From assembly GCA_022925895.1 (NCBI GenBank), contig JAKSYS010000024.1:124001-188000 (forward strand): 64,000 nucleotides of DNA, in the 5' to 3' direction. This document shows positions 1-10,500 of the stretch, in pieces. This stretch comes from Fragilaria crotonensis. Its lineage: Eukaryota; Bacillariophyta; Fragilariophyceae; Fragilariales; Fragilariaceae. The notes under the pieces are model-generated. The model made no database searches and had not been told where the DNA came from. It saw only the letters and a list, made by a program, of their open reading frames with translations. Made by a program: the position numbers and the translations under genes. Every line of letters begins with the position of its first letter. Position 1 is the stretch's first letter.

Positions 1-1238
1 TAAAGAGAGAGCACCTGCAAGCAGGCAGAGAGGAGAGCATCATGATGAAGAAGGAACTGAAAAGATAAAAGGAAGATGGTCAAATGGATATGTTCTCAAT
101 TGACAAATTGCAGATAAGGAGAGCAACGGCGTCAGAAAGGGAGGATGAAGCATTTCTCTGGTTCTATGGAACATTTCATGAGTGTGTCTGCGGCCTGATG
201 TACTGGGTGTGCAAAAGTCTAAGCAATTACTGTTGCAGGTGACAAGCTCGGCCACAAACACGGCAAGTTGGTGACCATAAAGCAATGAGGCTCTTGCTCT
301 CCTTCTCTACAACAACAACATTGAGAATTGGCTCAACACTTTTCAGCAAGAGGAACAAAAGCGGCTACAGACCCCAGCAGTACCACAACCGAGAAGCAAG
401 GGAGGGAAAGGCCCACAAAGGAAAGGGAAAAAGGCAAGTATACTGAACAAAAAAGGCAACCGCAACTATGAGGATGGAGCCGCAAAGGAATGGCAAGGTA
501 TGACAATTTCTATCACTTGGTGAAGGCTGATTGTGCATGTGAACAAGCCACGGATATGGAGTTCAGTGAACTGCTAAAACACTGTACTGCATTGAAAAGA
601 AATGGAACACATGGTGAAGGTAGTCAACACTCAGCGGACAGAAGATGCGTTACTAGAACAGAGTGGAAGCACATTGGTAGTACTTGGAATAACAAAGCAT
701 TCTGTCAACATGCACAATTACTTTGATCATCATTACATACGGAAAGAAAACCACAATAAGTCAATTCACCACTTTTGGACATGTGATGATCAATAAACAG
801 TGTCATTTAATGTAGTTACTTAATAGACTCACATATTGTAGTCATGCAATCAATGTTCAAAGCATTTACATATTTTTAACTGTTAGGACACTCAATTTGT
901 ATAAAATTAATCAGACACATTAGTTGTAGTCAATTATTAATGTGAAAAATAAGCAGCATGAAATGGACAACGTGACAAATAATCAGCGTATATCATTTCA
1001 TTTAACTTAAAGATGCCATTATAATTAATTTAGATATTGGATATACAATGCACATAGTGATAAAATGAAACAAAATTTGTTTGATTCTGCTTTTTATGTT
1101 TATCAAGTAATTGTTTTGAAATGTCACGATAATCTTAAAAATGTTTAATCACTTTGAAATGTTGTTTTTGTAGTTATATTATGTTGAATAATCCCTGTTC
1201 ACTAACCATATATATTGAAACCATTTTTTATTTGAAAG
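1..1238. other. No confident gene; purine-rich then AT-rich DNA
   Basis: About 1-500 is purine-rich. It holds a short plus-strand open stretch near 287-520 with a polar, Lys/Gln-rich translation that has no upstream start and soon stops. From about 790 to 1230 the DNA is AT-rich and shows no coding signal. I recognise nothing functional here; it may be a relic of a gene or transposon. Confidence 0.4.
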
Positions 1239-1695
1239 TCACCAAATTCCACCTTGTGATGTGCCTGCTGACTCATGTTGGACCTGAATGTTGTTTACCG
1301 TATCCAAAGTCCCATCAAATGATAAAACTTGCCCGATAGATACTTGGCACCGTTGTGTTTGAACTGACAACATTGGCAATGGGGCTTCTATCACTGCTGT
1401 CAGTGTAGCATATTTGCCAGACTTTCTGCACTGTTTCACTTCTTGATGTATTGTTGAGTGCTTGTGTCTTTGTTGGGCCCAAAGACATATCCACCGTTCT
1501 ATCAAGGTTGTGGAAGGTCTTGTTTCTACTTGGATTACGAGTTCTCGGTGTCAACTACCTTGCATGTCCCCTCCAAGAAATGCCGGCCATCCGTACTTGT
1601 TATGCATAATCTTTTCCTCTAACGGGGGTATGCTCCCATGGCTGTTACACACCAACATCTCAATATCTCCATTGTGAAACTTTGCGATTGCGAAG
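1239..1695 (-). pseudogene. Decayed fragment of sugar dehydrogenase/PKD gene
   Basis: Translated on the minus strand, this stretch resembles the middle of the intact gene at 6907-9477. Matching pieces, in order, are KFHNGDIE (versus KFHVGDVG), NKYGWP (versus ANYGWP), RNKTFHNLDRTVDMSLGP (versus RNETFHKLDSMVDMFFGP), SSDRSPIA (versus SSNRSPVA) and SIGQVLSFDG (versus SLGQAITFDG). The pieces lie in different frames with stops between them, so the copy is dead. It covers the end of the propeller and the start of the PKD domain only. It has the same orientation as the intact gene and is probably the remnant of an old segmental duplication. Confidence 0.8.
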
Positions 1696-2953
1696 GCAGC
1701 AAAGATTCCACGTACAATTGATACCAAAAGCTACAGGTACTAGTAGAATAGAAGTCCTTTTTTGAGCACGTGAGCATGTGCAATGTGCACTCGAACAGCT
1801 CGGATTGGATGTTGTATAGTGTATAGTATTAGTATGATACTATGATCCTACAGTATAGACGTATCAGATATGAAATATACTGGACTACTTGTACTGCTTG
1901 TATACAGATACATGTACTGGTATGATACAAGTACAGTACAGTGGTCTCATACTCGGAGTATATAGTATATGTCATACATGCATACTGGAGTACTCCGTAA
2001 GCGATGTCGGTAAGATTTGCATATACGTAGTTGCGTCAGTGCGTGCGTCTGTTACGGAGTATGACCACTCTGGGGTACTGCACTACTTGCGTATAGTACT
2101 GAACTGTACAAACAGTAACTACGGAGCTTCGCCAGGGTTGAGTACTGAAAGTAAACAGTAACAGTAACCAAGAAGCTTCGCCAGTACCGTACACGTATTC
2201 CAAAAGTCCGACCAATTGGGAGGCGCCCACTAGTAGTATTATGATAAATGAATTTCGTTATGTAGCCCCGTATGTACTCCGTACTCTAGTACTTGTAGCT
2301 TGTACCTATACCGGTAGATACATAATACTACTACCGGTAGCACACGTATCCAGGAGAAACTTTGGTCACGCTCTCACGCATGATCTTCATTTCCGGAGCG
2401 TACGGCTAAGTGTATGACTGTACGATACGTATGACACGCAATGCAGAAGAATGGAACGCAATACTCGAGTACACTTATACCACTCCGAGTCTCTAAGTAT
2501 GTCGAGTACCGCTCCATTCGGAACGTAAAGCGTGTGTAAAAGTTTACCAGAATGTATGTTTTCAATCCGCCATGTGGATTCATTCATGCATGACCACAAC
2601 CCATCATACTTCAGAAGCGAATAGAGGCTTATTCTTCGATGTGTTGAAGCTTTTGTACACTTTACTCTTTCCTCGTCGTTACTGATCCTCTGTTGTAAGT
2701 AGACTTCAATCCGGCGTCACTCCAGGGACTTCATGTTAGACGTGCATCGACTTGGATGCTTGGATTCTTGAAAAAAATTGCGAATGGAAACTTTATATCC
2801 TTTTCATTCTTTTTTGTTGTTCACGGCATCGATTTGAAGTTGCCTCTACAACCGCAATTGAACGACATCAAATAGTCTACTTACTCTAGCTGCCTCTACG
2901 ACCATCAGTGAAACGCCTGAAAGGCCGCGATTCGGTGCTGTCACTTTTTTACC
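1696..2953. other. Intergenic, rich in AGTACT/GTAC palindromes
   Basis: From about 1740 to 2350 the sequence is crowded with short GTAC-centred words (AGTACT, GGAGTACTCC, TACCGGTA). No ORF here looks coding. About 2640-2950 is the upstream region of the LRAT/RING gene; no clear TATA box was identified. Confidence 0.5.
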
Positions 2954-4270
2954 ATGAGCTTTGACCTGTCCAATATTTCGAGCTTTAACCCGTCCGATAC
3001 CTCGAACTTCAATCTGAAGAAGCAGGGCTTGAAAACCAAGCCAAAGGGAAATGGCGAAGAAGTCCCTACTACGAAGGAGACTCTCGCTGATCTCAAAAGG
3101 AACGTTCTTCCCTTCGGCAGGTTCGGAATGAGATTTCGCACCATCGACGTCTTCTGGACGCGCATGTCAAGGGTGGAATCCTGCAACCCATCCAGGTTTA
3201 ACGAGGATTCTTCCCCAAAGGAAAATGGCGCCTTGATAGCTGCTCGTCCGCCTGATGGAATAGTCGCGCCTATCTGGCGCTACTGTCACATGGGAATCCT
3301 CCTCCAGACCTTCAAGGACGGTGAAGAAGAAGACGCCGGGCTCACGGTTGCAATTCATCTTCATACAGATGGGATTCGCATGGAGCACAGCTTCGGAACA
3401 GCATCTCAAGAGGAAGTTGTGAATAACCTACGTAACCAACAAGGAAATAGCACCGTTTATTCAGCCGGTGTGATGAGAGGCATTGATGTCGAGTTGAAGC
3501 TGCTTGTTGATTTTGTTGGTTCTTTCAAGACTTCAGGGTACAGCGTGCTTGGCTTCAACTGCCAGCACTTTACCTCATTGTTGTACTATGAATTCACTCA
3601 GCAGTACCTCAAGGACAATCTGCGTCGTCGATGGACTTCCAACAAGGACATGTTCGGAAACACTCTGAATGACGTTGAGCAAAAAGAAAAGTCCATGCAG
3701 TGGGCGAGCAGGTCGCCGTTTTTAATGGAACAGTTGGAACCAGTCGAAGGTGAACCATTACTTTTCAACCGCTCTCCGCCCGCCTTCGGTAGGGTGATGA
3801 AAACGGCTGCAGTGGTTGGCGCAGCAGCAGCTCGTCGTTTTCCAGCTGCGGCACTCGCAGTCGTTGCTGCTGCTGCCATATCGGAGACAAACCTATTGCG
3901 TCGTTTTGAGAGATCTGTGATTTGGTTCAAATACGATGAAAACAAAGAGGAATGGTTCTGGTCGCCTTATCGGAACCAAGAGTATCAAGGCGATGACTTC
4001 TGGATTTCCATTCACCAGCGTGAAGTTCCTGGAGGTCATTTTGCTGGGAGTGTACTACAAGGAAAGAGTGCCCGTATTGCTAGTATTTTGGCAAACAACT
4101 CTTTCAATCCATTAAGCGCAGACGACGGAGAGGCCGTGGATGACTGCCCAATCTGCCTTGAACCGAAGTCAGCCTCTATGCTGGTTTCAAGTGGCAACTG
4201 CAATCATTCGATTTGTCGCGAGTGTTTTGGTCAGCTCGATATCTGTCCATTTTGCCGGGTCGAGTATTAG
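2954..4270 (+). CDS. LRAT/NlpC-P60-like domain fused to C-terminal RING finger
   Basis: A single-exon 438-residue protein. Residues about 90-215 resemble the LRAT branch of the papain-like NlpC/P60 fold: a YCHMGILL segment for the catalytic His strand, a second His in IHLHTDG, and the hallmark NCQHF at 202-206 with the probable nucleophile Cys203. LRAT relatives act as acyltransferases, phospholipases or thioesterases. Residues about 275-310 are Ala-rich and hydrophobic (around RFPAAALAVVAAAA), a possible membrane segment. The C-terminus is a C3HC4 RING finger: CPIC at 398-401, then CNHSIC, REC and the final CPFC, typical of E3 ubiquitin ligases. The fusion suggests a membrane-anchored E3 ligase joined to a lipid- or acyl-directed hydrolase; that is inference. 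The ATG at 2954 follows ACC. Confidence 0.75.
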   Translation: MSFDLSNISSFNPSDTSNFNLKKQGLKTKPKGNGEEVPTTKETLADLKRNVLPFGRFGMRFRTIDVFWTRMSRVESCNPSRFNEDSSPKENGALIAARPPDGIVAPIWRYCHMGILLQTFKDGEEEDAGLTVAIHLHTDGIRMEHSFGTASQEEVVNNLRNQQGNSTVYSAGVMRGIDVELKLLVDFVGSFKTSGYSVLGFNCQHFTSLLYYEFTQQYLKDNLRRRWTSNKDMFGNTLNDVEQKEKSMQWASRSPFLMEQLEPVEGEPLLFNRSPPAFGRVMKTAAVVGAAAARRFPAAALAVVAAAAISETNLLRRFERSVIWFKYDENKEEWFWSPYRNQEYQGDDFWISIHQREVPGGHFAGSVLQGKSARIASILANNSFNPLSADDGEAVDDCPICLEPKSASMLVSSGNCNHSICRECFGQLDICPFCRVEY

Positions 4271-5739
4271 AGGACATGGATTTTTGTACCCATGGCGCAG
4301 GACTATGTTACCCATCGCCGCATGACTCCTGATACGTTGCACCTGAGGACACAAGACAGATTTCCATCTTGTCGTCAGTGCGTGTGAGAGACACAAAAGA
4401 TCGTTCTCTATCTCTCCATTCATTCCAACTCATCAAGACACGATTCTTATTTAGGGCGTTACATATTTTTCCATATTCCATATCAGATATAACTCTCATA
4501 TACCAGTATGTTTAGTTAATTTGTTCTACTTCACACTCCGTTTTGTAGGTCATATTGAACCTACACTATGCTGGTACAAGTTTTACATACGGGCATGCCC
4601 AACAGCTGGGAACAAGTCACCCAGGGAGCCTGACTGCGATGCACCACAGGTGCATTCAATATAAAAATAAATGAATATGATATGAAGTATTACTGTAGTC
4701 ATAGGCTACTCCAGTACTCCTGAGTACTTGTACTACTACGAGTACTCCACAGTATGCATACGGAGAAAAGCTTGTACAATAATGGTGGTACTGGGTACAG
4801 GAGTATACGGCTGCGTTCGGCGGTACAGGTTCCGTACTACGAGTACCGCAGTACGTACCTGCTATCTGCTATCGATCCGGATTGGACAGCAAGTCATACT
4901 CGGAGTAATGAATACATGATATCACGTAATACTGTACTCCTGTACTCATAGTCTACTTGTAAAATGTACTCCAGTACTCCGGACTCCGGAGTACTCGTAC
5001 TCCACAGTCCACAGTACTCCGGAGTACAGCATAGCTTGTAGAATAATGGTGGTAATGGCTACAGGGTACAGGCGTATACGGCTATGTACGTTCGGCAGTG
5101 CAGGTCCCACACACATTCGTAGTACCAGCTGTCGATCCGGAATGGACAGTAGCAAGTAGCAAGTCATAAATTCAATGGTTTTGTACTGGCACCGGTACAC
5201 ATCGCGATCTCTTGGCTAGTACTGTAGTACAGGCAAGTTGACGGCACAGACAGAAAAATGTCAATCTGAAGCTACACTACGATAATGTATAGAAAATTGA
5301 TCTTTGATTTTGTAGGTTAATGACACCTACAAAACCTTGGGCTTCCCGGGAAGAAAAATTTCTACATACAATTTAGTACTACTGTACGTAACAGCGATTT
5401 GGGGGGACGAATCCTCTCAGGTTTTGTAGGCTGTTTATAACCGACAATGACCCAAAAAGGCAGCTTTGACGACCTACAAAACCAGGGGTTCTATGCATTC
5501 TGGAGCACAGTGCTTGCATGATACCATAGACCCATTACCATGTACTCAGTACCCTGCACCTGAAACCTCGTTCTTCACGTGTATTATATATGGATAGATG
5601 CATTATGAATACAACGTACAGTACAAAGGAACGTACGCGAGAGACTCAACACTCCAGCACTCAGCGAGTTGGACACATTTTTCGTTTTCTTCTTCCGAAA
5701 TCGCATAGGCATACAACAATTCGATCCGTGCCTCCCCAC
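4271..5739. other. Intergenic, AGTACT-rich, with GTTTTGTAGGT hairpins
   Basis: No gene seen. About 4690-5230 is dense in AGTACT/GGAGTACTCC/TACCGG palindromes, most extreme around 4965-5035. Three related foldbacks built on GTAGGT...ACCTAC lie at 4545-4564, 5308-5334 and 5420-5483. The ORFs at 4728-4951 and 5590-5854 look like chance openings. Confidence 0.5.
5308..5334. repeat. Short perfect hairpin
   Basis: TTTTGTAGGT (5308-5317) and its exact reverse complement (5325-5334) are separated by 7 nt. A related 11-bp pair, GGTTTTGTAGG and its complement, lies at 5420-5430 and 5473-5483. A weaker GTAGGT/ACCTAC pair is at 4545-4550 and 4559-4564. They may be ends of small foldback elements. Confidence 0.6.
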
Positions 5740-6345
5740 ACTCCCCAAACACACAAGCGCAGCAAAGCGAAAACCGAGTAGTACTAAAGCAGATCTAATC
5801 GAGGGCCTACAAGTCTACACTCCACCTTGCGGAAGACACCAACAGACACTCTAAATGATTCGAGGGGCAATTGTCAGCATGTTCAATGTGCCGTCTCCCG
5901 TGGAGGACAAATGCCCTGTGCAACCAGTGGACGATGAGAGAATCATTGGCACCTAAAGATGGAAAGGTCTATATTGAAGCGAACGCTGTTTTTTGAACAG
6001 CTAGAATCAACAGTTGGATTCGCACTTTGACGCACCGAAGGATCAGAACACGCCTGCTACTAATGCGCAATGCTAATGTTAAAAAAGGTGAAGACTTTCA
6101 TGAGGAGACTGCCGTTACCGAGAAGCAGCAGAGCCGAGCTGACACGACGACAGAACTTCACTCCAACACCAATCAAAAGAAAATGGTTCTGGGCGCTTGC
6201 ATTCTCATCGTCGTTGGTATTACTCCTGTACCGATTGTTTTGACTTCGACCATCACTAACGTCATCCGAGCAAATCACAAGCATTTTTTTCAAATCAATC
6301 ATCCCTTGACCAAGTGACAAACAATGTACAACTTCGTCACCACCT
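5740..6345 (+). pseudogene. Decayed, truncated copy of the LRR membrane-protein gene
   Basis: This aligns by eye with the gene at 21348-22538, including its 5' leader (GAGTAGT...GATCT and AAGACACC...CAGACTC). The initiating ATG corresponds to 5879, followed by NVPSPVED and PVQPVDDER (versus NVPSSVQD and PVRPVDEEN). The frame stops after 25 codons. Further on, DFHEETAVTEKQQ, NQKKMVLGACILIVV and PIVLT match FHEETSVTEQQQ, NQKK and LGACILIVV/PIVLT of the intact gene. Homology ends before the leucine-rich repeats. Only one copy of the acidic repeat is present, against two in the intact gene. Confidence 0.85.
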
Positions 6346-6906
6346 ACACACCAGGATAATTTGTTGGAGCATCAATGGAAAGGTATGGTACTCCGGAATC
6401 CAGAATTCATCGAGAGTACGGCGCGGCGACGGAAGTTGCCACGCAGTGCAGCAACGACACGTAACCATAAATTTCGTCCCAGAGCTTGCGAGAGTATTCC
6501 GAGAGCAGCATGCCGCCGTAAGATTCGGATTGTGTTTGTTGATAACCCCCGAGTATCAAGCTTGGACATGCGTTTCGCCATACCCTGCTCGGATGTACGA
6601 GTACAGTATATGTGCTGGAAATCTCTCCTCGGAACCATAAAGGCGTATCGGTGAGAAGTGGGATTGATTCCACGACGTGACGATGCGACGAAATTGCAGG
6701 ATAGATGCATGACGGAAAGGGATTCTTGTACGTGGTACGGCGTAGTGCTCGGATCACAAGAATACGAAAACCAGGGTTAGGGTCTAAGGCAGTCCTATTT
6801 GCTACAATCAACCCTTATCTTCAATTCGTGAATTTACTAATGTTCTTACGATTGAAACTACCTCGGTATGTATCATGCCTGCGCATCTCCAATCGTACAA
6901 ATTCAT
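6346..6906. other. Intergenic, nothing recognised
   Basis: The overlapping ORFs on both strands here share no similarity with anything I recognise and look random. The segment separates the LRR relic from the 3' end of the sugar dehydrogenase gene. Confidence 0.4.
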
Positions 6907-9477
6907 TCAGGCAATCGTGCACCACTTTGTGAGTGATCCATCGATTCCGGTACAACCTCGGACTGGTTTGTTGCGGCCTCCTTTATCGTAGCAAACTAGC
7001 GCACCCACACAATCTGCATCCCTATCGCAATGTCCCTCGCATCGCCCACATGGGCTTGAGGACGAACAATCTCGAACAGGCTCCTTCAATCGTGGTGCGC
7101 TTGCAATTGTACACCAATCTGTGAGAGATGCATCGATTCCCGAACAACCTGGTACAGGTTTGTTGCGGCCTCCTTTATCGAAACAAACAAGGTCACCCAT
7201 ACAATCTGCATCCGTATCGCAATCCCCTTCGCATCGCCCGCATGGCCTTGAGGACGAACAATCTCGAACAGGCTCCTGCAATGGTGGCGCGGAGGATCCT
7301 TTGGAAAAAGTGGCAGTCACCGTTGTGAGCGTCGAATTCGTAGCAGTTATCTTCTTTGTGTGCCTGCGATTGCCTCCATCGGACCAGGACTTGAACTCGT
7401 ACGGGGGCTGGTCGTCAATGTCGAATCGGAGATTGTGCCTTGCCCATGTAGTGATTGTCTTCGGCGTGACAACGGGGAACTCATCGACGAGAACCTCAAG
7501 TCCTGAGGGGACGCTGTTGACTCGAACAAATCTGGTCTGCGGCTTGATCATTCGCGAAATCTTAGTTGTCAAGCCTCTGCGGTCTACGGCGTACATGATG
7601 ACTTCCAAATAGCTATTTGCGGCTGCATTGAAGTCCTCAGGTTCTGGAGCAGGGAACGCGGTGAAGTTGTTCCCAGCCCTGCGGTCAAGGAAGGGGTGCC
7701 AGTGGGTCGCATGGTGTTGACGTATTTCCCAAAACAGCTGCGAAGATGGTAATACATTTCCGCTCGAATCCACTGCCGAACCACGGAGTCGCATTCTTTC
7801 GCCAACGAAGAATTGTTTGCCAGAAGGAGGGTCGATCATCTTCGCTGTCGGCAGCTTGCCAACTGAGATAGAAATTGTTGATTGATCCACTTGTCCTTTT
7901 GCATCTGTCACAGTGAATTTAACATTGAACACTCCTTGTTTTCTGTATACATGCACCGCCTTTCTCGTCTTGGAAATACTCGAGTCACCACCGTCTCCAA
8001 AGTCCCATCTGTAGGTTAAGAAGTCACCATCTGGGTCGTAGGTCTCACTGCCATCGAACGTTATGGCCTGACCAAGCGACGCGGTGGTGTCTGAAACAGA
8101 AATCTTGGCGACGGGGCTTCTGTTGCTACTGCCAGTGGAGCGGATTCGCTGAATTTTTTGTTGGGTTGTACTCCTTGAGACTATGTAGAGTGCTCTCGTG
8201 TCCTTATATGGACCAAAGAACATATCCACCATCGAGTCCAGTTTGTGGAAAGTCTCGTTTCGAAAGCCAGGCACCGGTGGTTTGCAAGATCTGCATTCCC
8301 TGTCCTCGTCTTTGATCAGGTTGTAAATCCGACCGAAGATGAAATCGATGAAGAGGAACTTGTACTGGCTGGGCCAGAGTCCGTCAGGAACGAACACGCT
8401 TCCTGTTACGGCTCCGCCTTCTTCGCCTTTTGAGTGTTCGTAGTAGTAGAAGGGATCGAGGAATTCGCTGGGTTTAGGACAGTCCCGATTGTCTCCTCGC
8501 TCGCAAGGACCCTCCATCGGTGGCCACCCGTAATTCGCCTTTGAATAATCTGAGCCTCCCACACTGATTTCCTCCCACGCGGATGCTCCGACATCACCAA
8601 CGTGAAACTTCACTTTCGATTTCACATTGGGATCCATGGCCAGCCGGAATGGGTTGCGCAGACCTCTTGCGAATCTGTAGAATATGCAACGATGGCGAAT
8701 GAAAGAGTCGCTGTAAGTAGAAGCAGTTCATTGCCAAGAGTCACAAGAACTCGAGAAATACACTTACATTTCACCACAAACACCATTGTTTGTTTTTCCT
8801 CCATTGTTGCCGCATCTGATACCGCCATTCGCATACGGGTTGTTACTGGGAATGGACCCGTCGTCGTTCAATCTGAGGATCTTTCCATGCAAATGACCAA
8901 GATCTTGCGACACAGCAGGTTCGCGACTCCCCCCATCACCGGTGGTCACCCATAGCTTCCCGTCGTTCCCAAAGGCAACATTACCTCCGTTATGCATGTG
9001 TTTCAAGGTTGGAGGGGTTTCCAAGAGGACACGCTCGCTAGACAAGTCAATCTTAAGAGTATTGGCATTCATTGTGAATCTGGACAATCGGTTGCGGGGT
9101 CCATCCGTAGCAGATTCGGCACAACCATCGCGACTGCGTGAATAGAACATGTAAATGTATCGATTAGACTTGAAGTTGGGATGAGGCCGAATCGATTGCA
9201 AGCCCCGTTCGCCGTCCTCGCACATGCGGCTCGCCAAGTCGGCAATGACAAACTTGTCGTCCGAGTTGTCAGGGTCTTCAAGAACATAAATTTTTCCTTC
9301 TTTTGAAGAAAGCAGGAGCATAGGCTTCCCCTGCTTTCTTGGATTCGGAGCGAACGCACCTGTGATGGCTACAACATCAGCAACGTCTTCATTTACAAAT
9401 CCACTTGGAACGCAATGGACTACAAGTGCAACACACTGGAGAAGTAGTAGAAATCTGAAGAATAGTGGCGGCGTCAT
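6907..9477 (-). CDS. Secreted glucose/sorbosone dehydrogenase-like protein with PKD and two Cys-rich domains
   Basis: Two exons, 9477-8768 and 8674-6907, encode about 825 residues. The intron (8767-8675, 93 bp) has GTAAGT and CTACAG ends and restores the family motif GEI-FARGLRNPFRLAMDP across the junction. The ATG at 9477 begins a hydrophobic signal peptide (MTPPLFFRFLLLLQ). The beta-propeller carries soluble PQQ-glucose/sorbosone dehydrogenase hallmarks: HNGGNVAFGNDGKLW, TTGDGG, ILRLNDDG and GLRNPFR. A PKD domain (about residues 423-511) has WDFGDG. The C-terminus holds two 64-residue Cys-rich repeats (CGRCEG, DADC, LVCxDKGGRNKPV, GCxGIDxSLTxWC) whose DNA repeats at 192 bp. The likely role is extracellular sugar or polysaccharide oxidation or binding; activity is not proven. 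A decayed paralogue lies at 1239-1695. Confidence 0.85.
8675..8767 (-). other. 93-bp GT-AG intron of the sugar dehydrogenase gene
   Basis: The donor is GTAAGT at 8767 and the acceptor TCTACAG ends at 8675. The split codon AT|A encodes Ile. Splicing joins the two open frames into one propeller. Confidence 0.85.
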
Positions 9478-10500
9478 CGTATTTATGATCACTGAGTCGA
9501 TTTCGACAGTTGAATGTTGAACAAATCTTGTTGTGTGTTCAGCGCTCGACGTGAGCGCTACTCCACTTAGTCCAGAGTACTAAGATGCGAAGCCGAACTT
9601 CCTGATGTTGCGATCCGCGATCATAACCGGGGAGGGTGTTACTTCCCTGGGATCATACGTGAGGTACGGTCGAGTCGGGTTTTCCTAGATTCAAGCTACG
9701 AACATGGCATGCAAGCATTCCGTAAATAGTTACGGTACCCGGCAGCCGGCAGCACATACGCTATTGAACTTGAAGCAGGTATGACATAGCACGTGTGCAC
9801 GTGCTCACTGTAAGGACGGACCGGTACTCAGCAATTTCCACATTGTGCTATGTGCGCTCCGGCACTGGAAGGTCACGCGTGACGAACACACAGGATGCAG
9901 ACCGAAGTCGTGTGCGAAAAGCAAAAGCTGGAGGTTCCGGAATATCTTCTTTTCGACGCGTACGTCGACCGACATGAAAAAATAACTGAAAACGGTTAAA
10001 CGAGTTAAGTGATTTTCCCACGGAATTTAGCACTTGACATACATACTAAATCTTTCAGTTGTAATATGAATTCACCTATCTGAATTCTCCGTAGAATGGA
10101 ATAGAAGAAGAAATGAACGTGCTACGAATTCGCCTCGACAAAAAGGAAGGAAGGCTTGGAAAAATGCACAGGCAACGACTGGTATGACAATCCAATGAAT
10201 TAAATCTTCACGTTTGATTCTTAGGGAATAAACTTTAGATACTCCGACAAATTCGAATGGAATCCTCTGATAAGGAATCGTCATGATGCACGTTTTTCTT
10301 GGAGTTTCTTAAACTTTGTTAAGTTTTTTTCTCAAACTTTCTTAAGAAACTTTAAGTAGATTTTAGTTACTTAAAAAATCTTATATACTCTACGTGAATC
10401 TGGTAATAAATCGCGACTTCTTCAATTTTCTTAAATAATCTCAAACTTTCTCAATAAGACATGAGAAAAAAGAAGTTTCTGCTCCTTATAGAGAAATGGG
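9478..10500. other. Intergenic; upstream region and T-rich DNA
   Basis: About 9480-9990 is the upstream region of the sugar dehydrogenase gene; it holds AGCGCT repeats around 9541-9559 but no gene. About 10260-10480 is T/A-rich with repeated CTTTCTTAAG-like words. No coding support. Confidence 0.4.

Noticed and set aside
9478-9492. Upstream extension of the sugar dehydrogenase ORF to 9492
   Set aside because: That start is GTG; the ATG at 9477 gives a good signal peptide.
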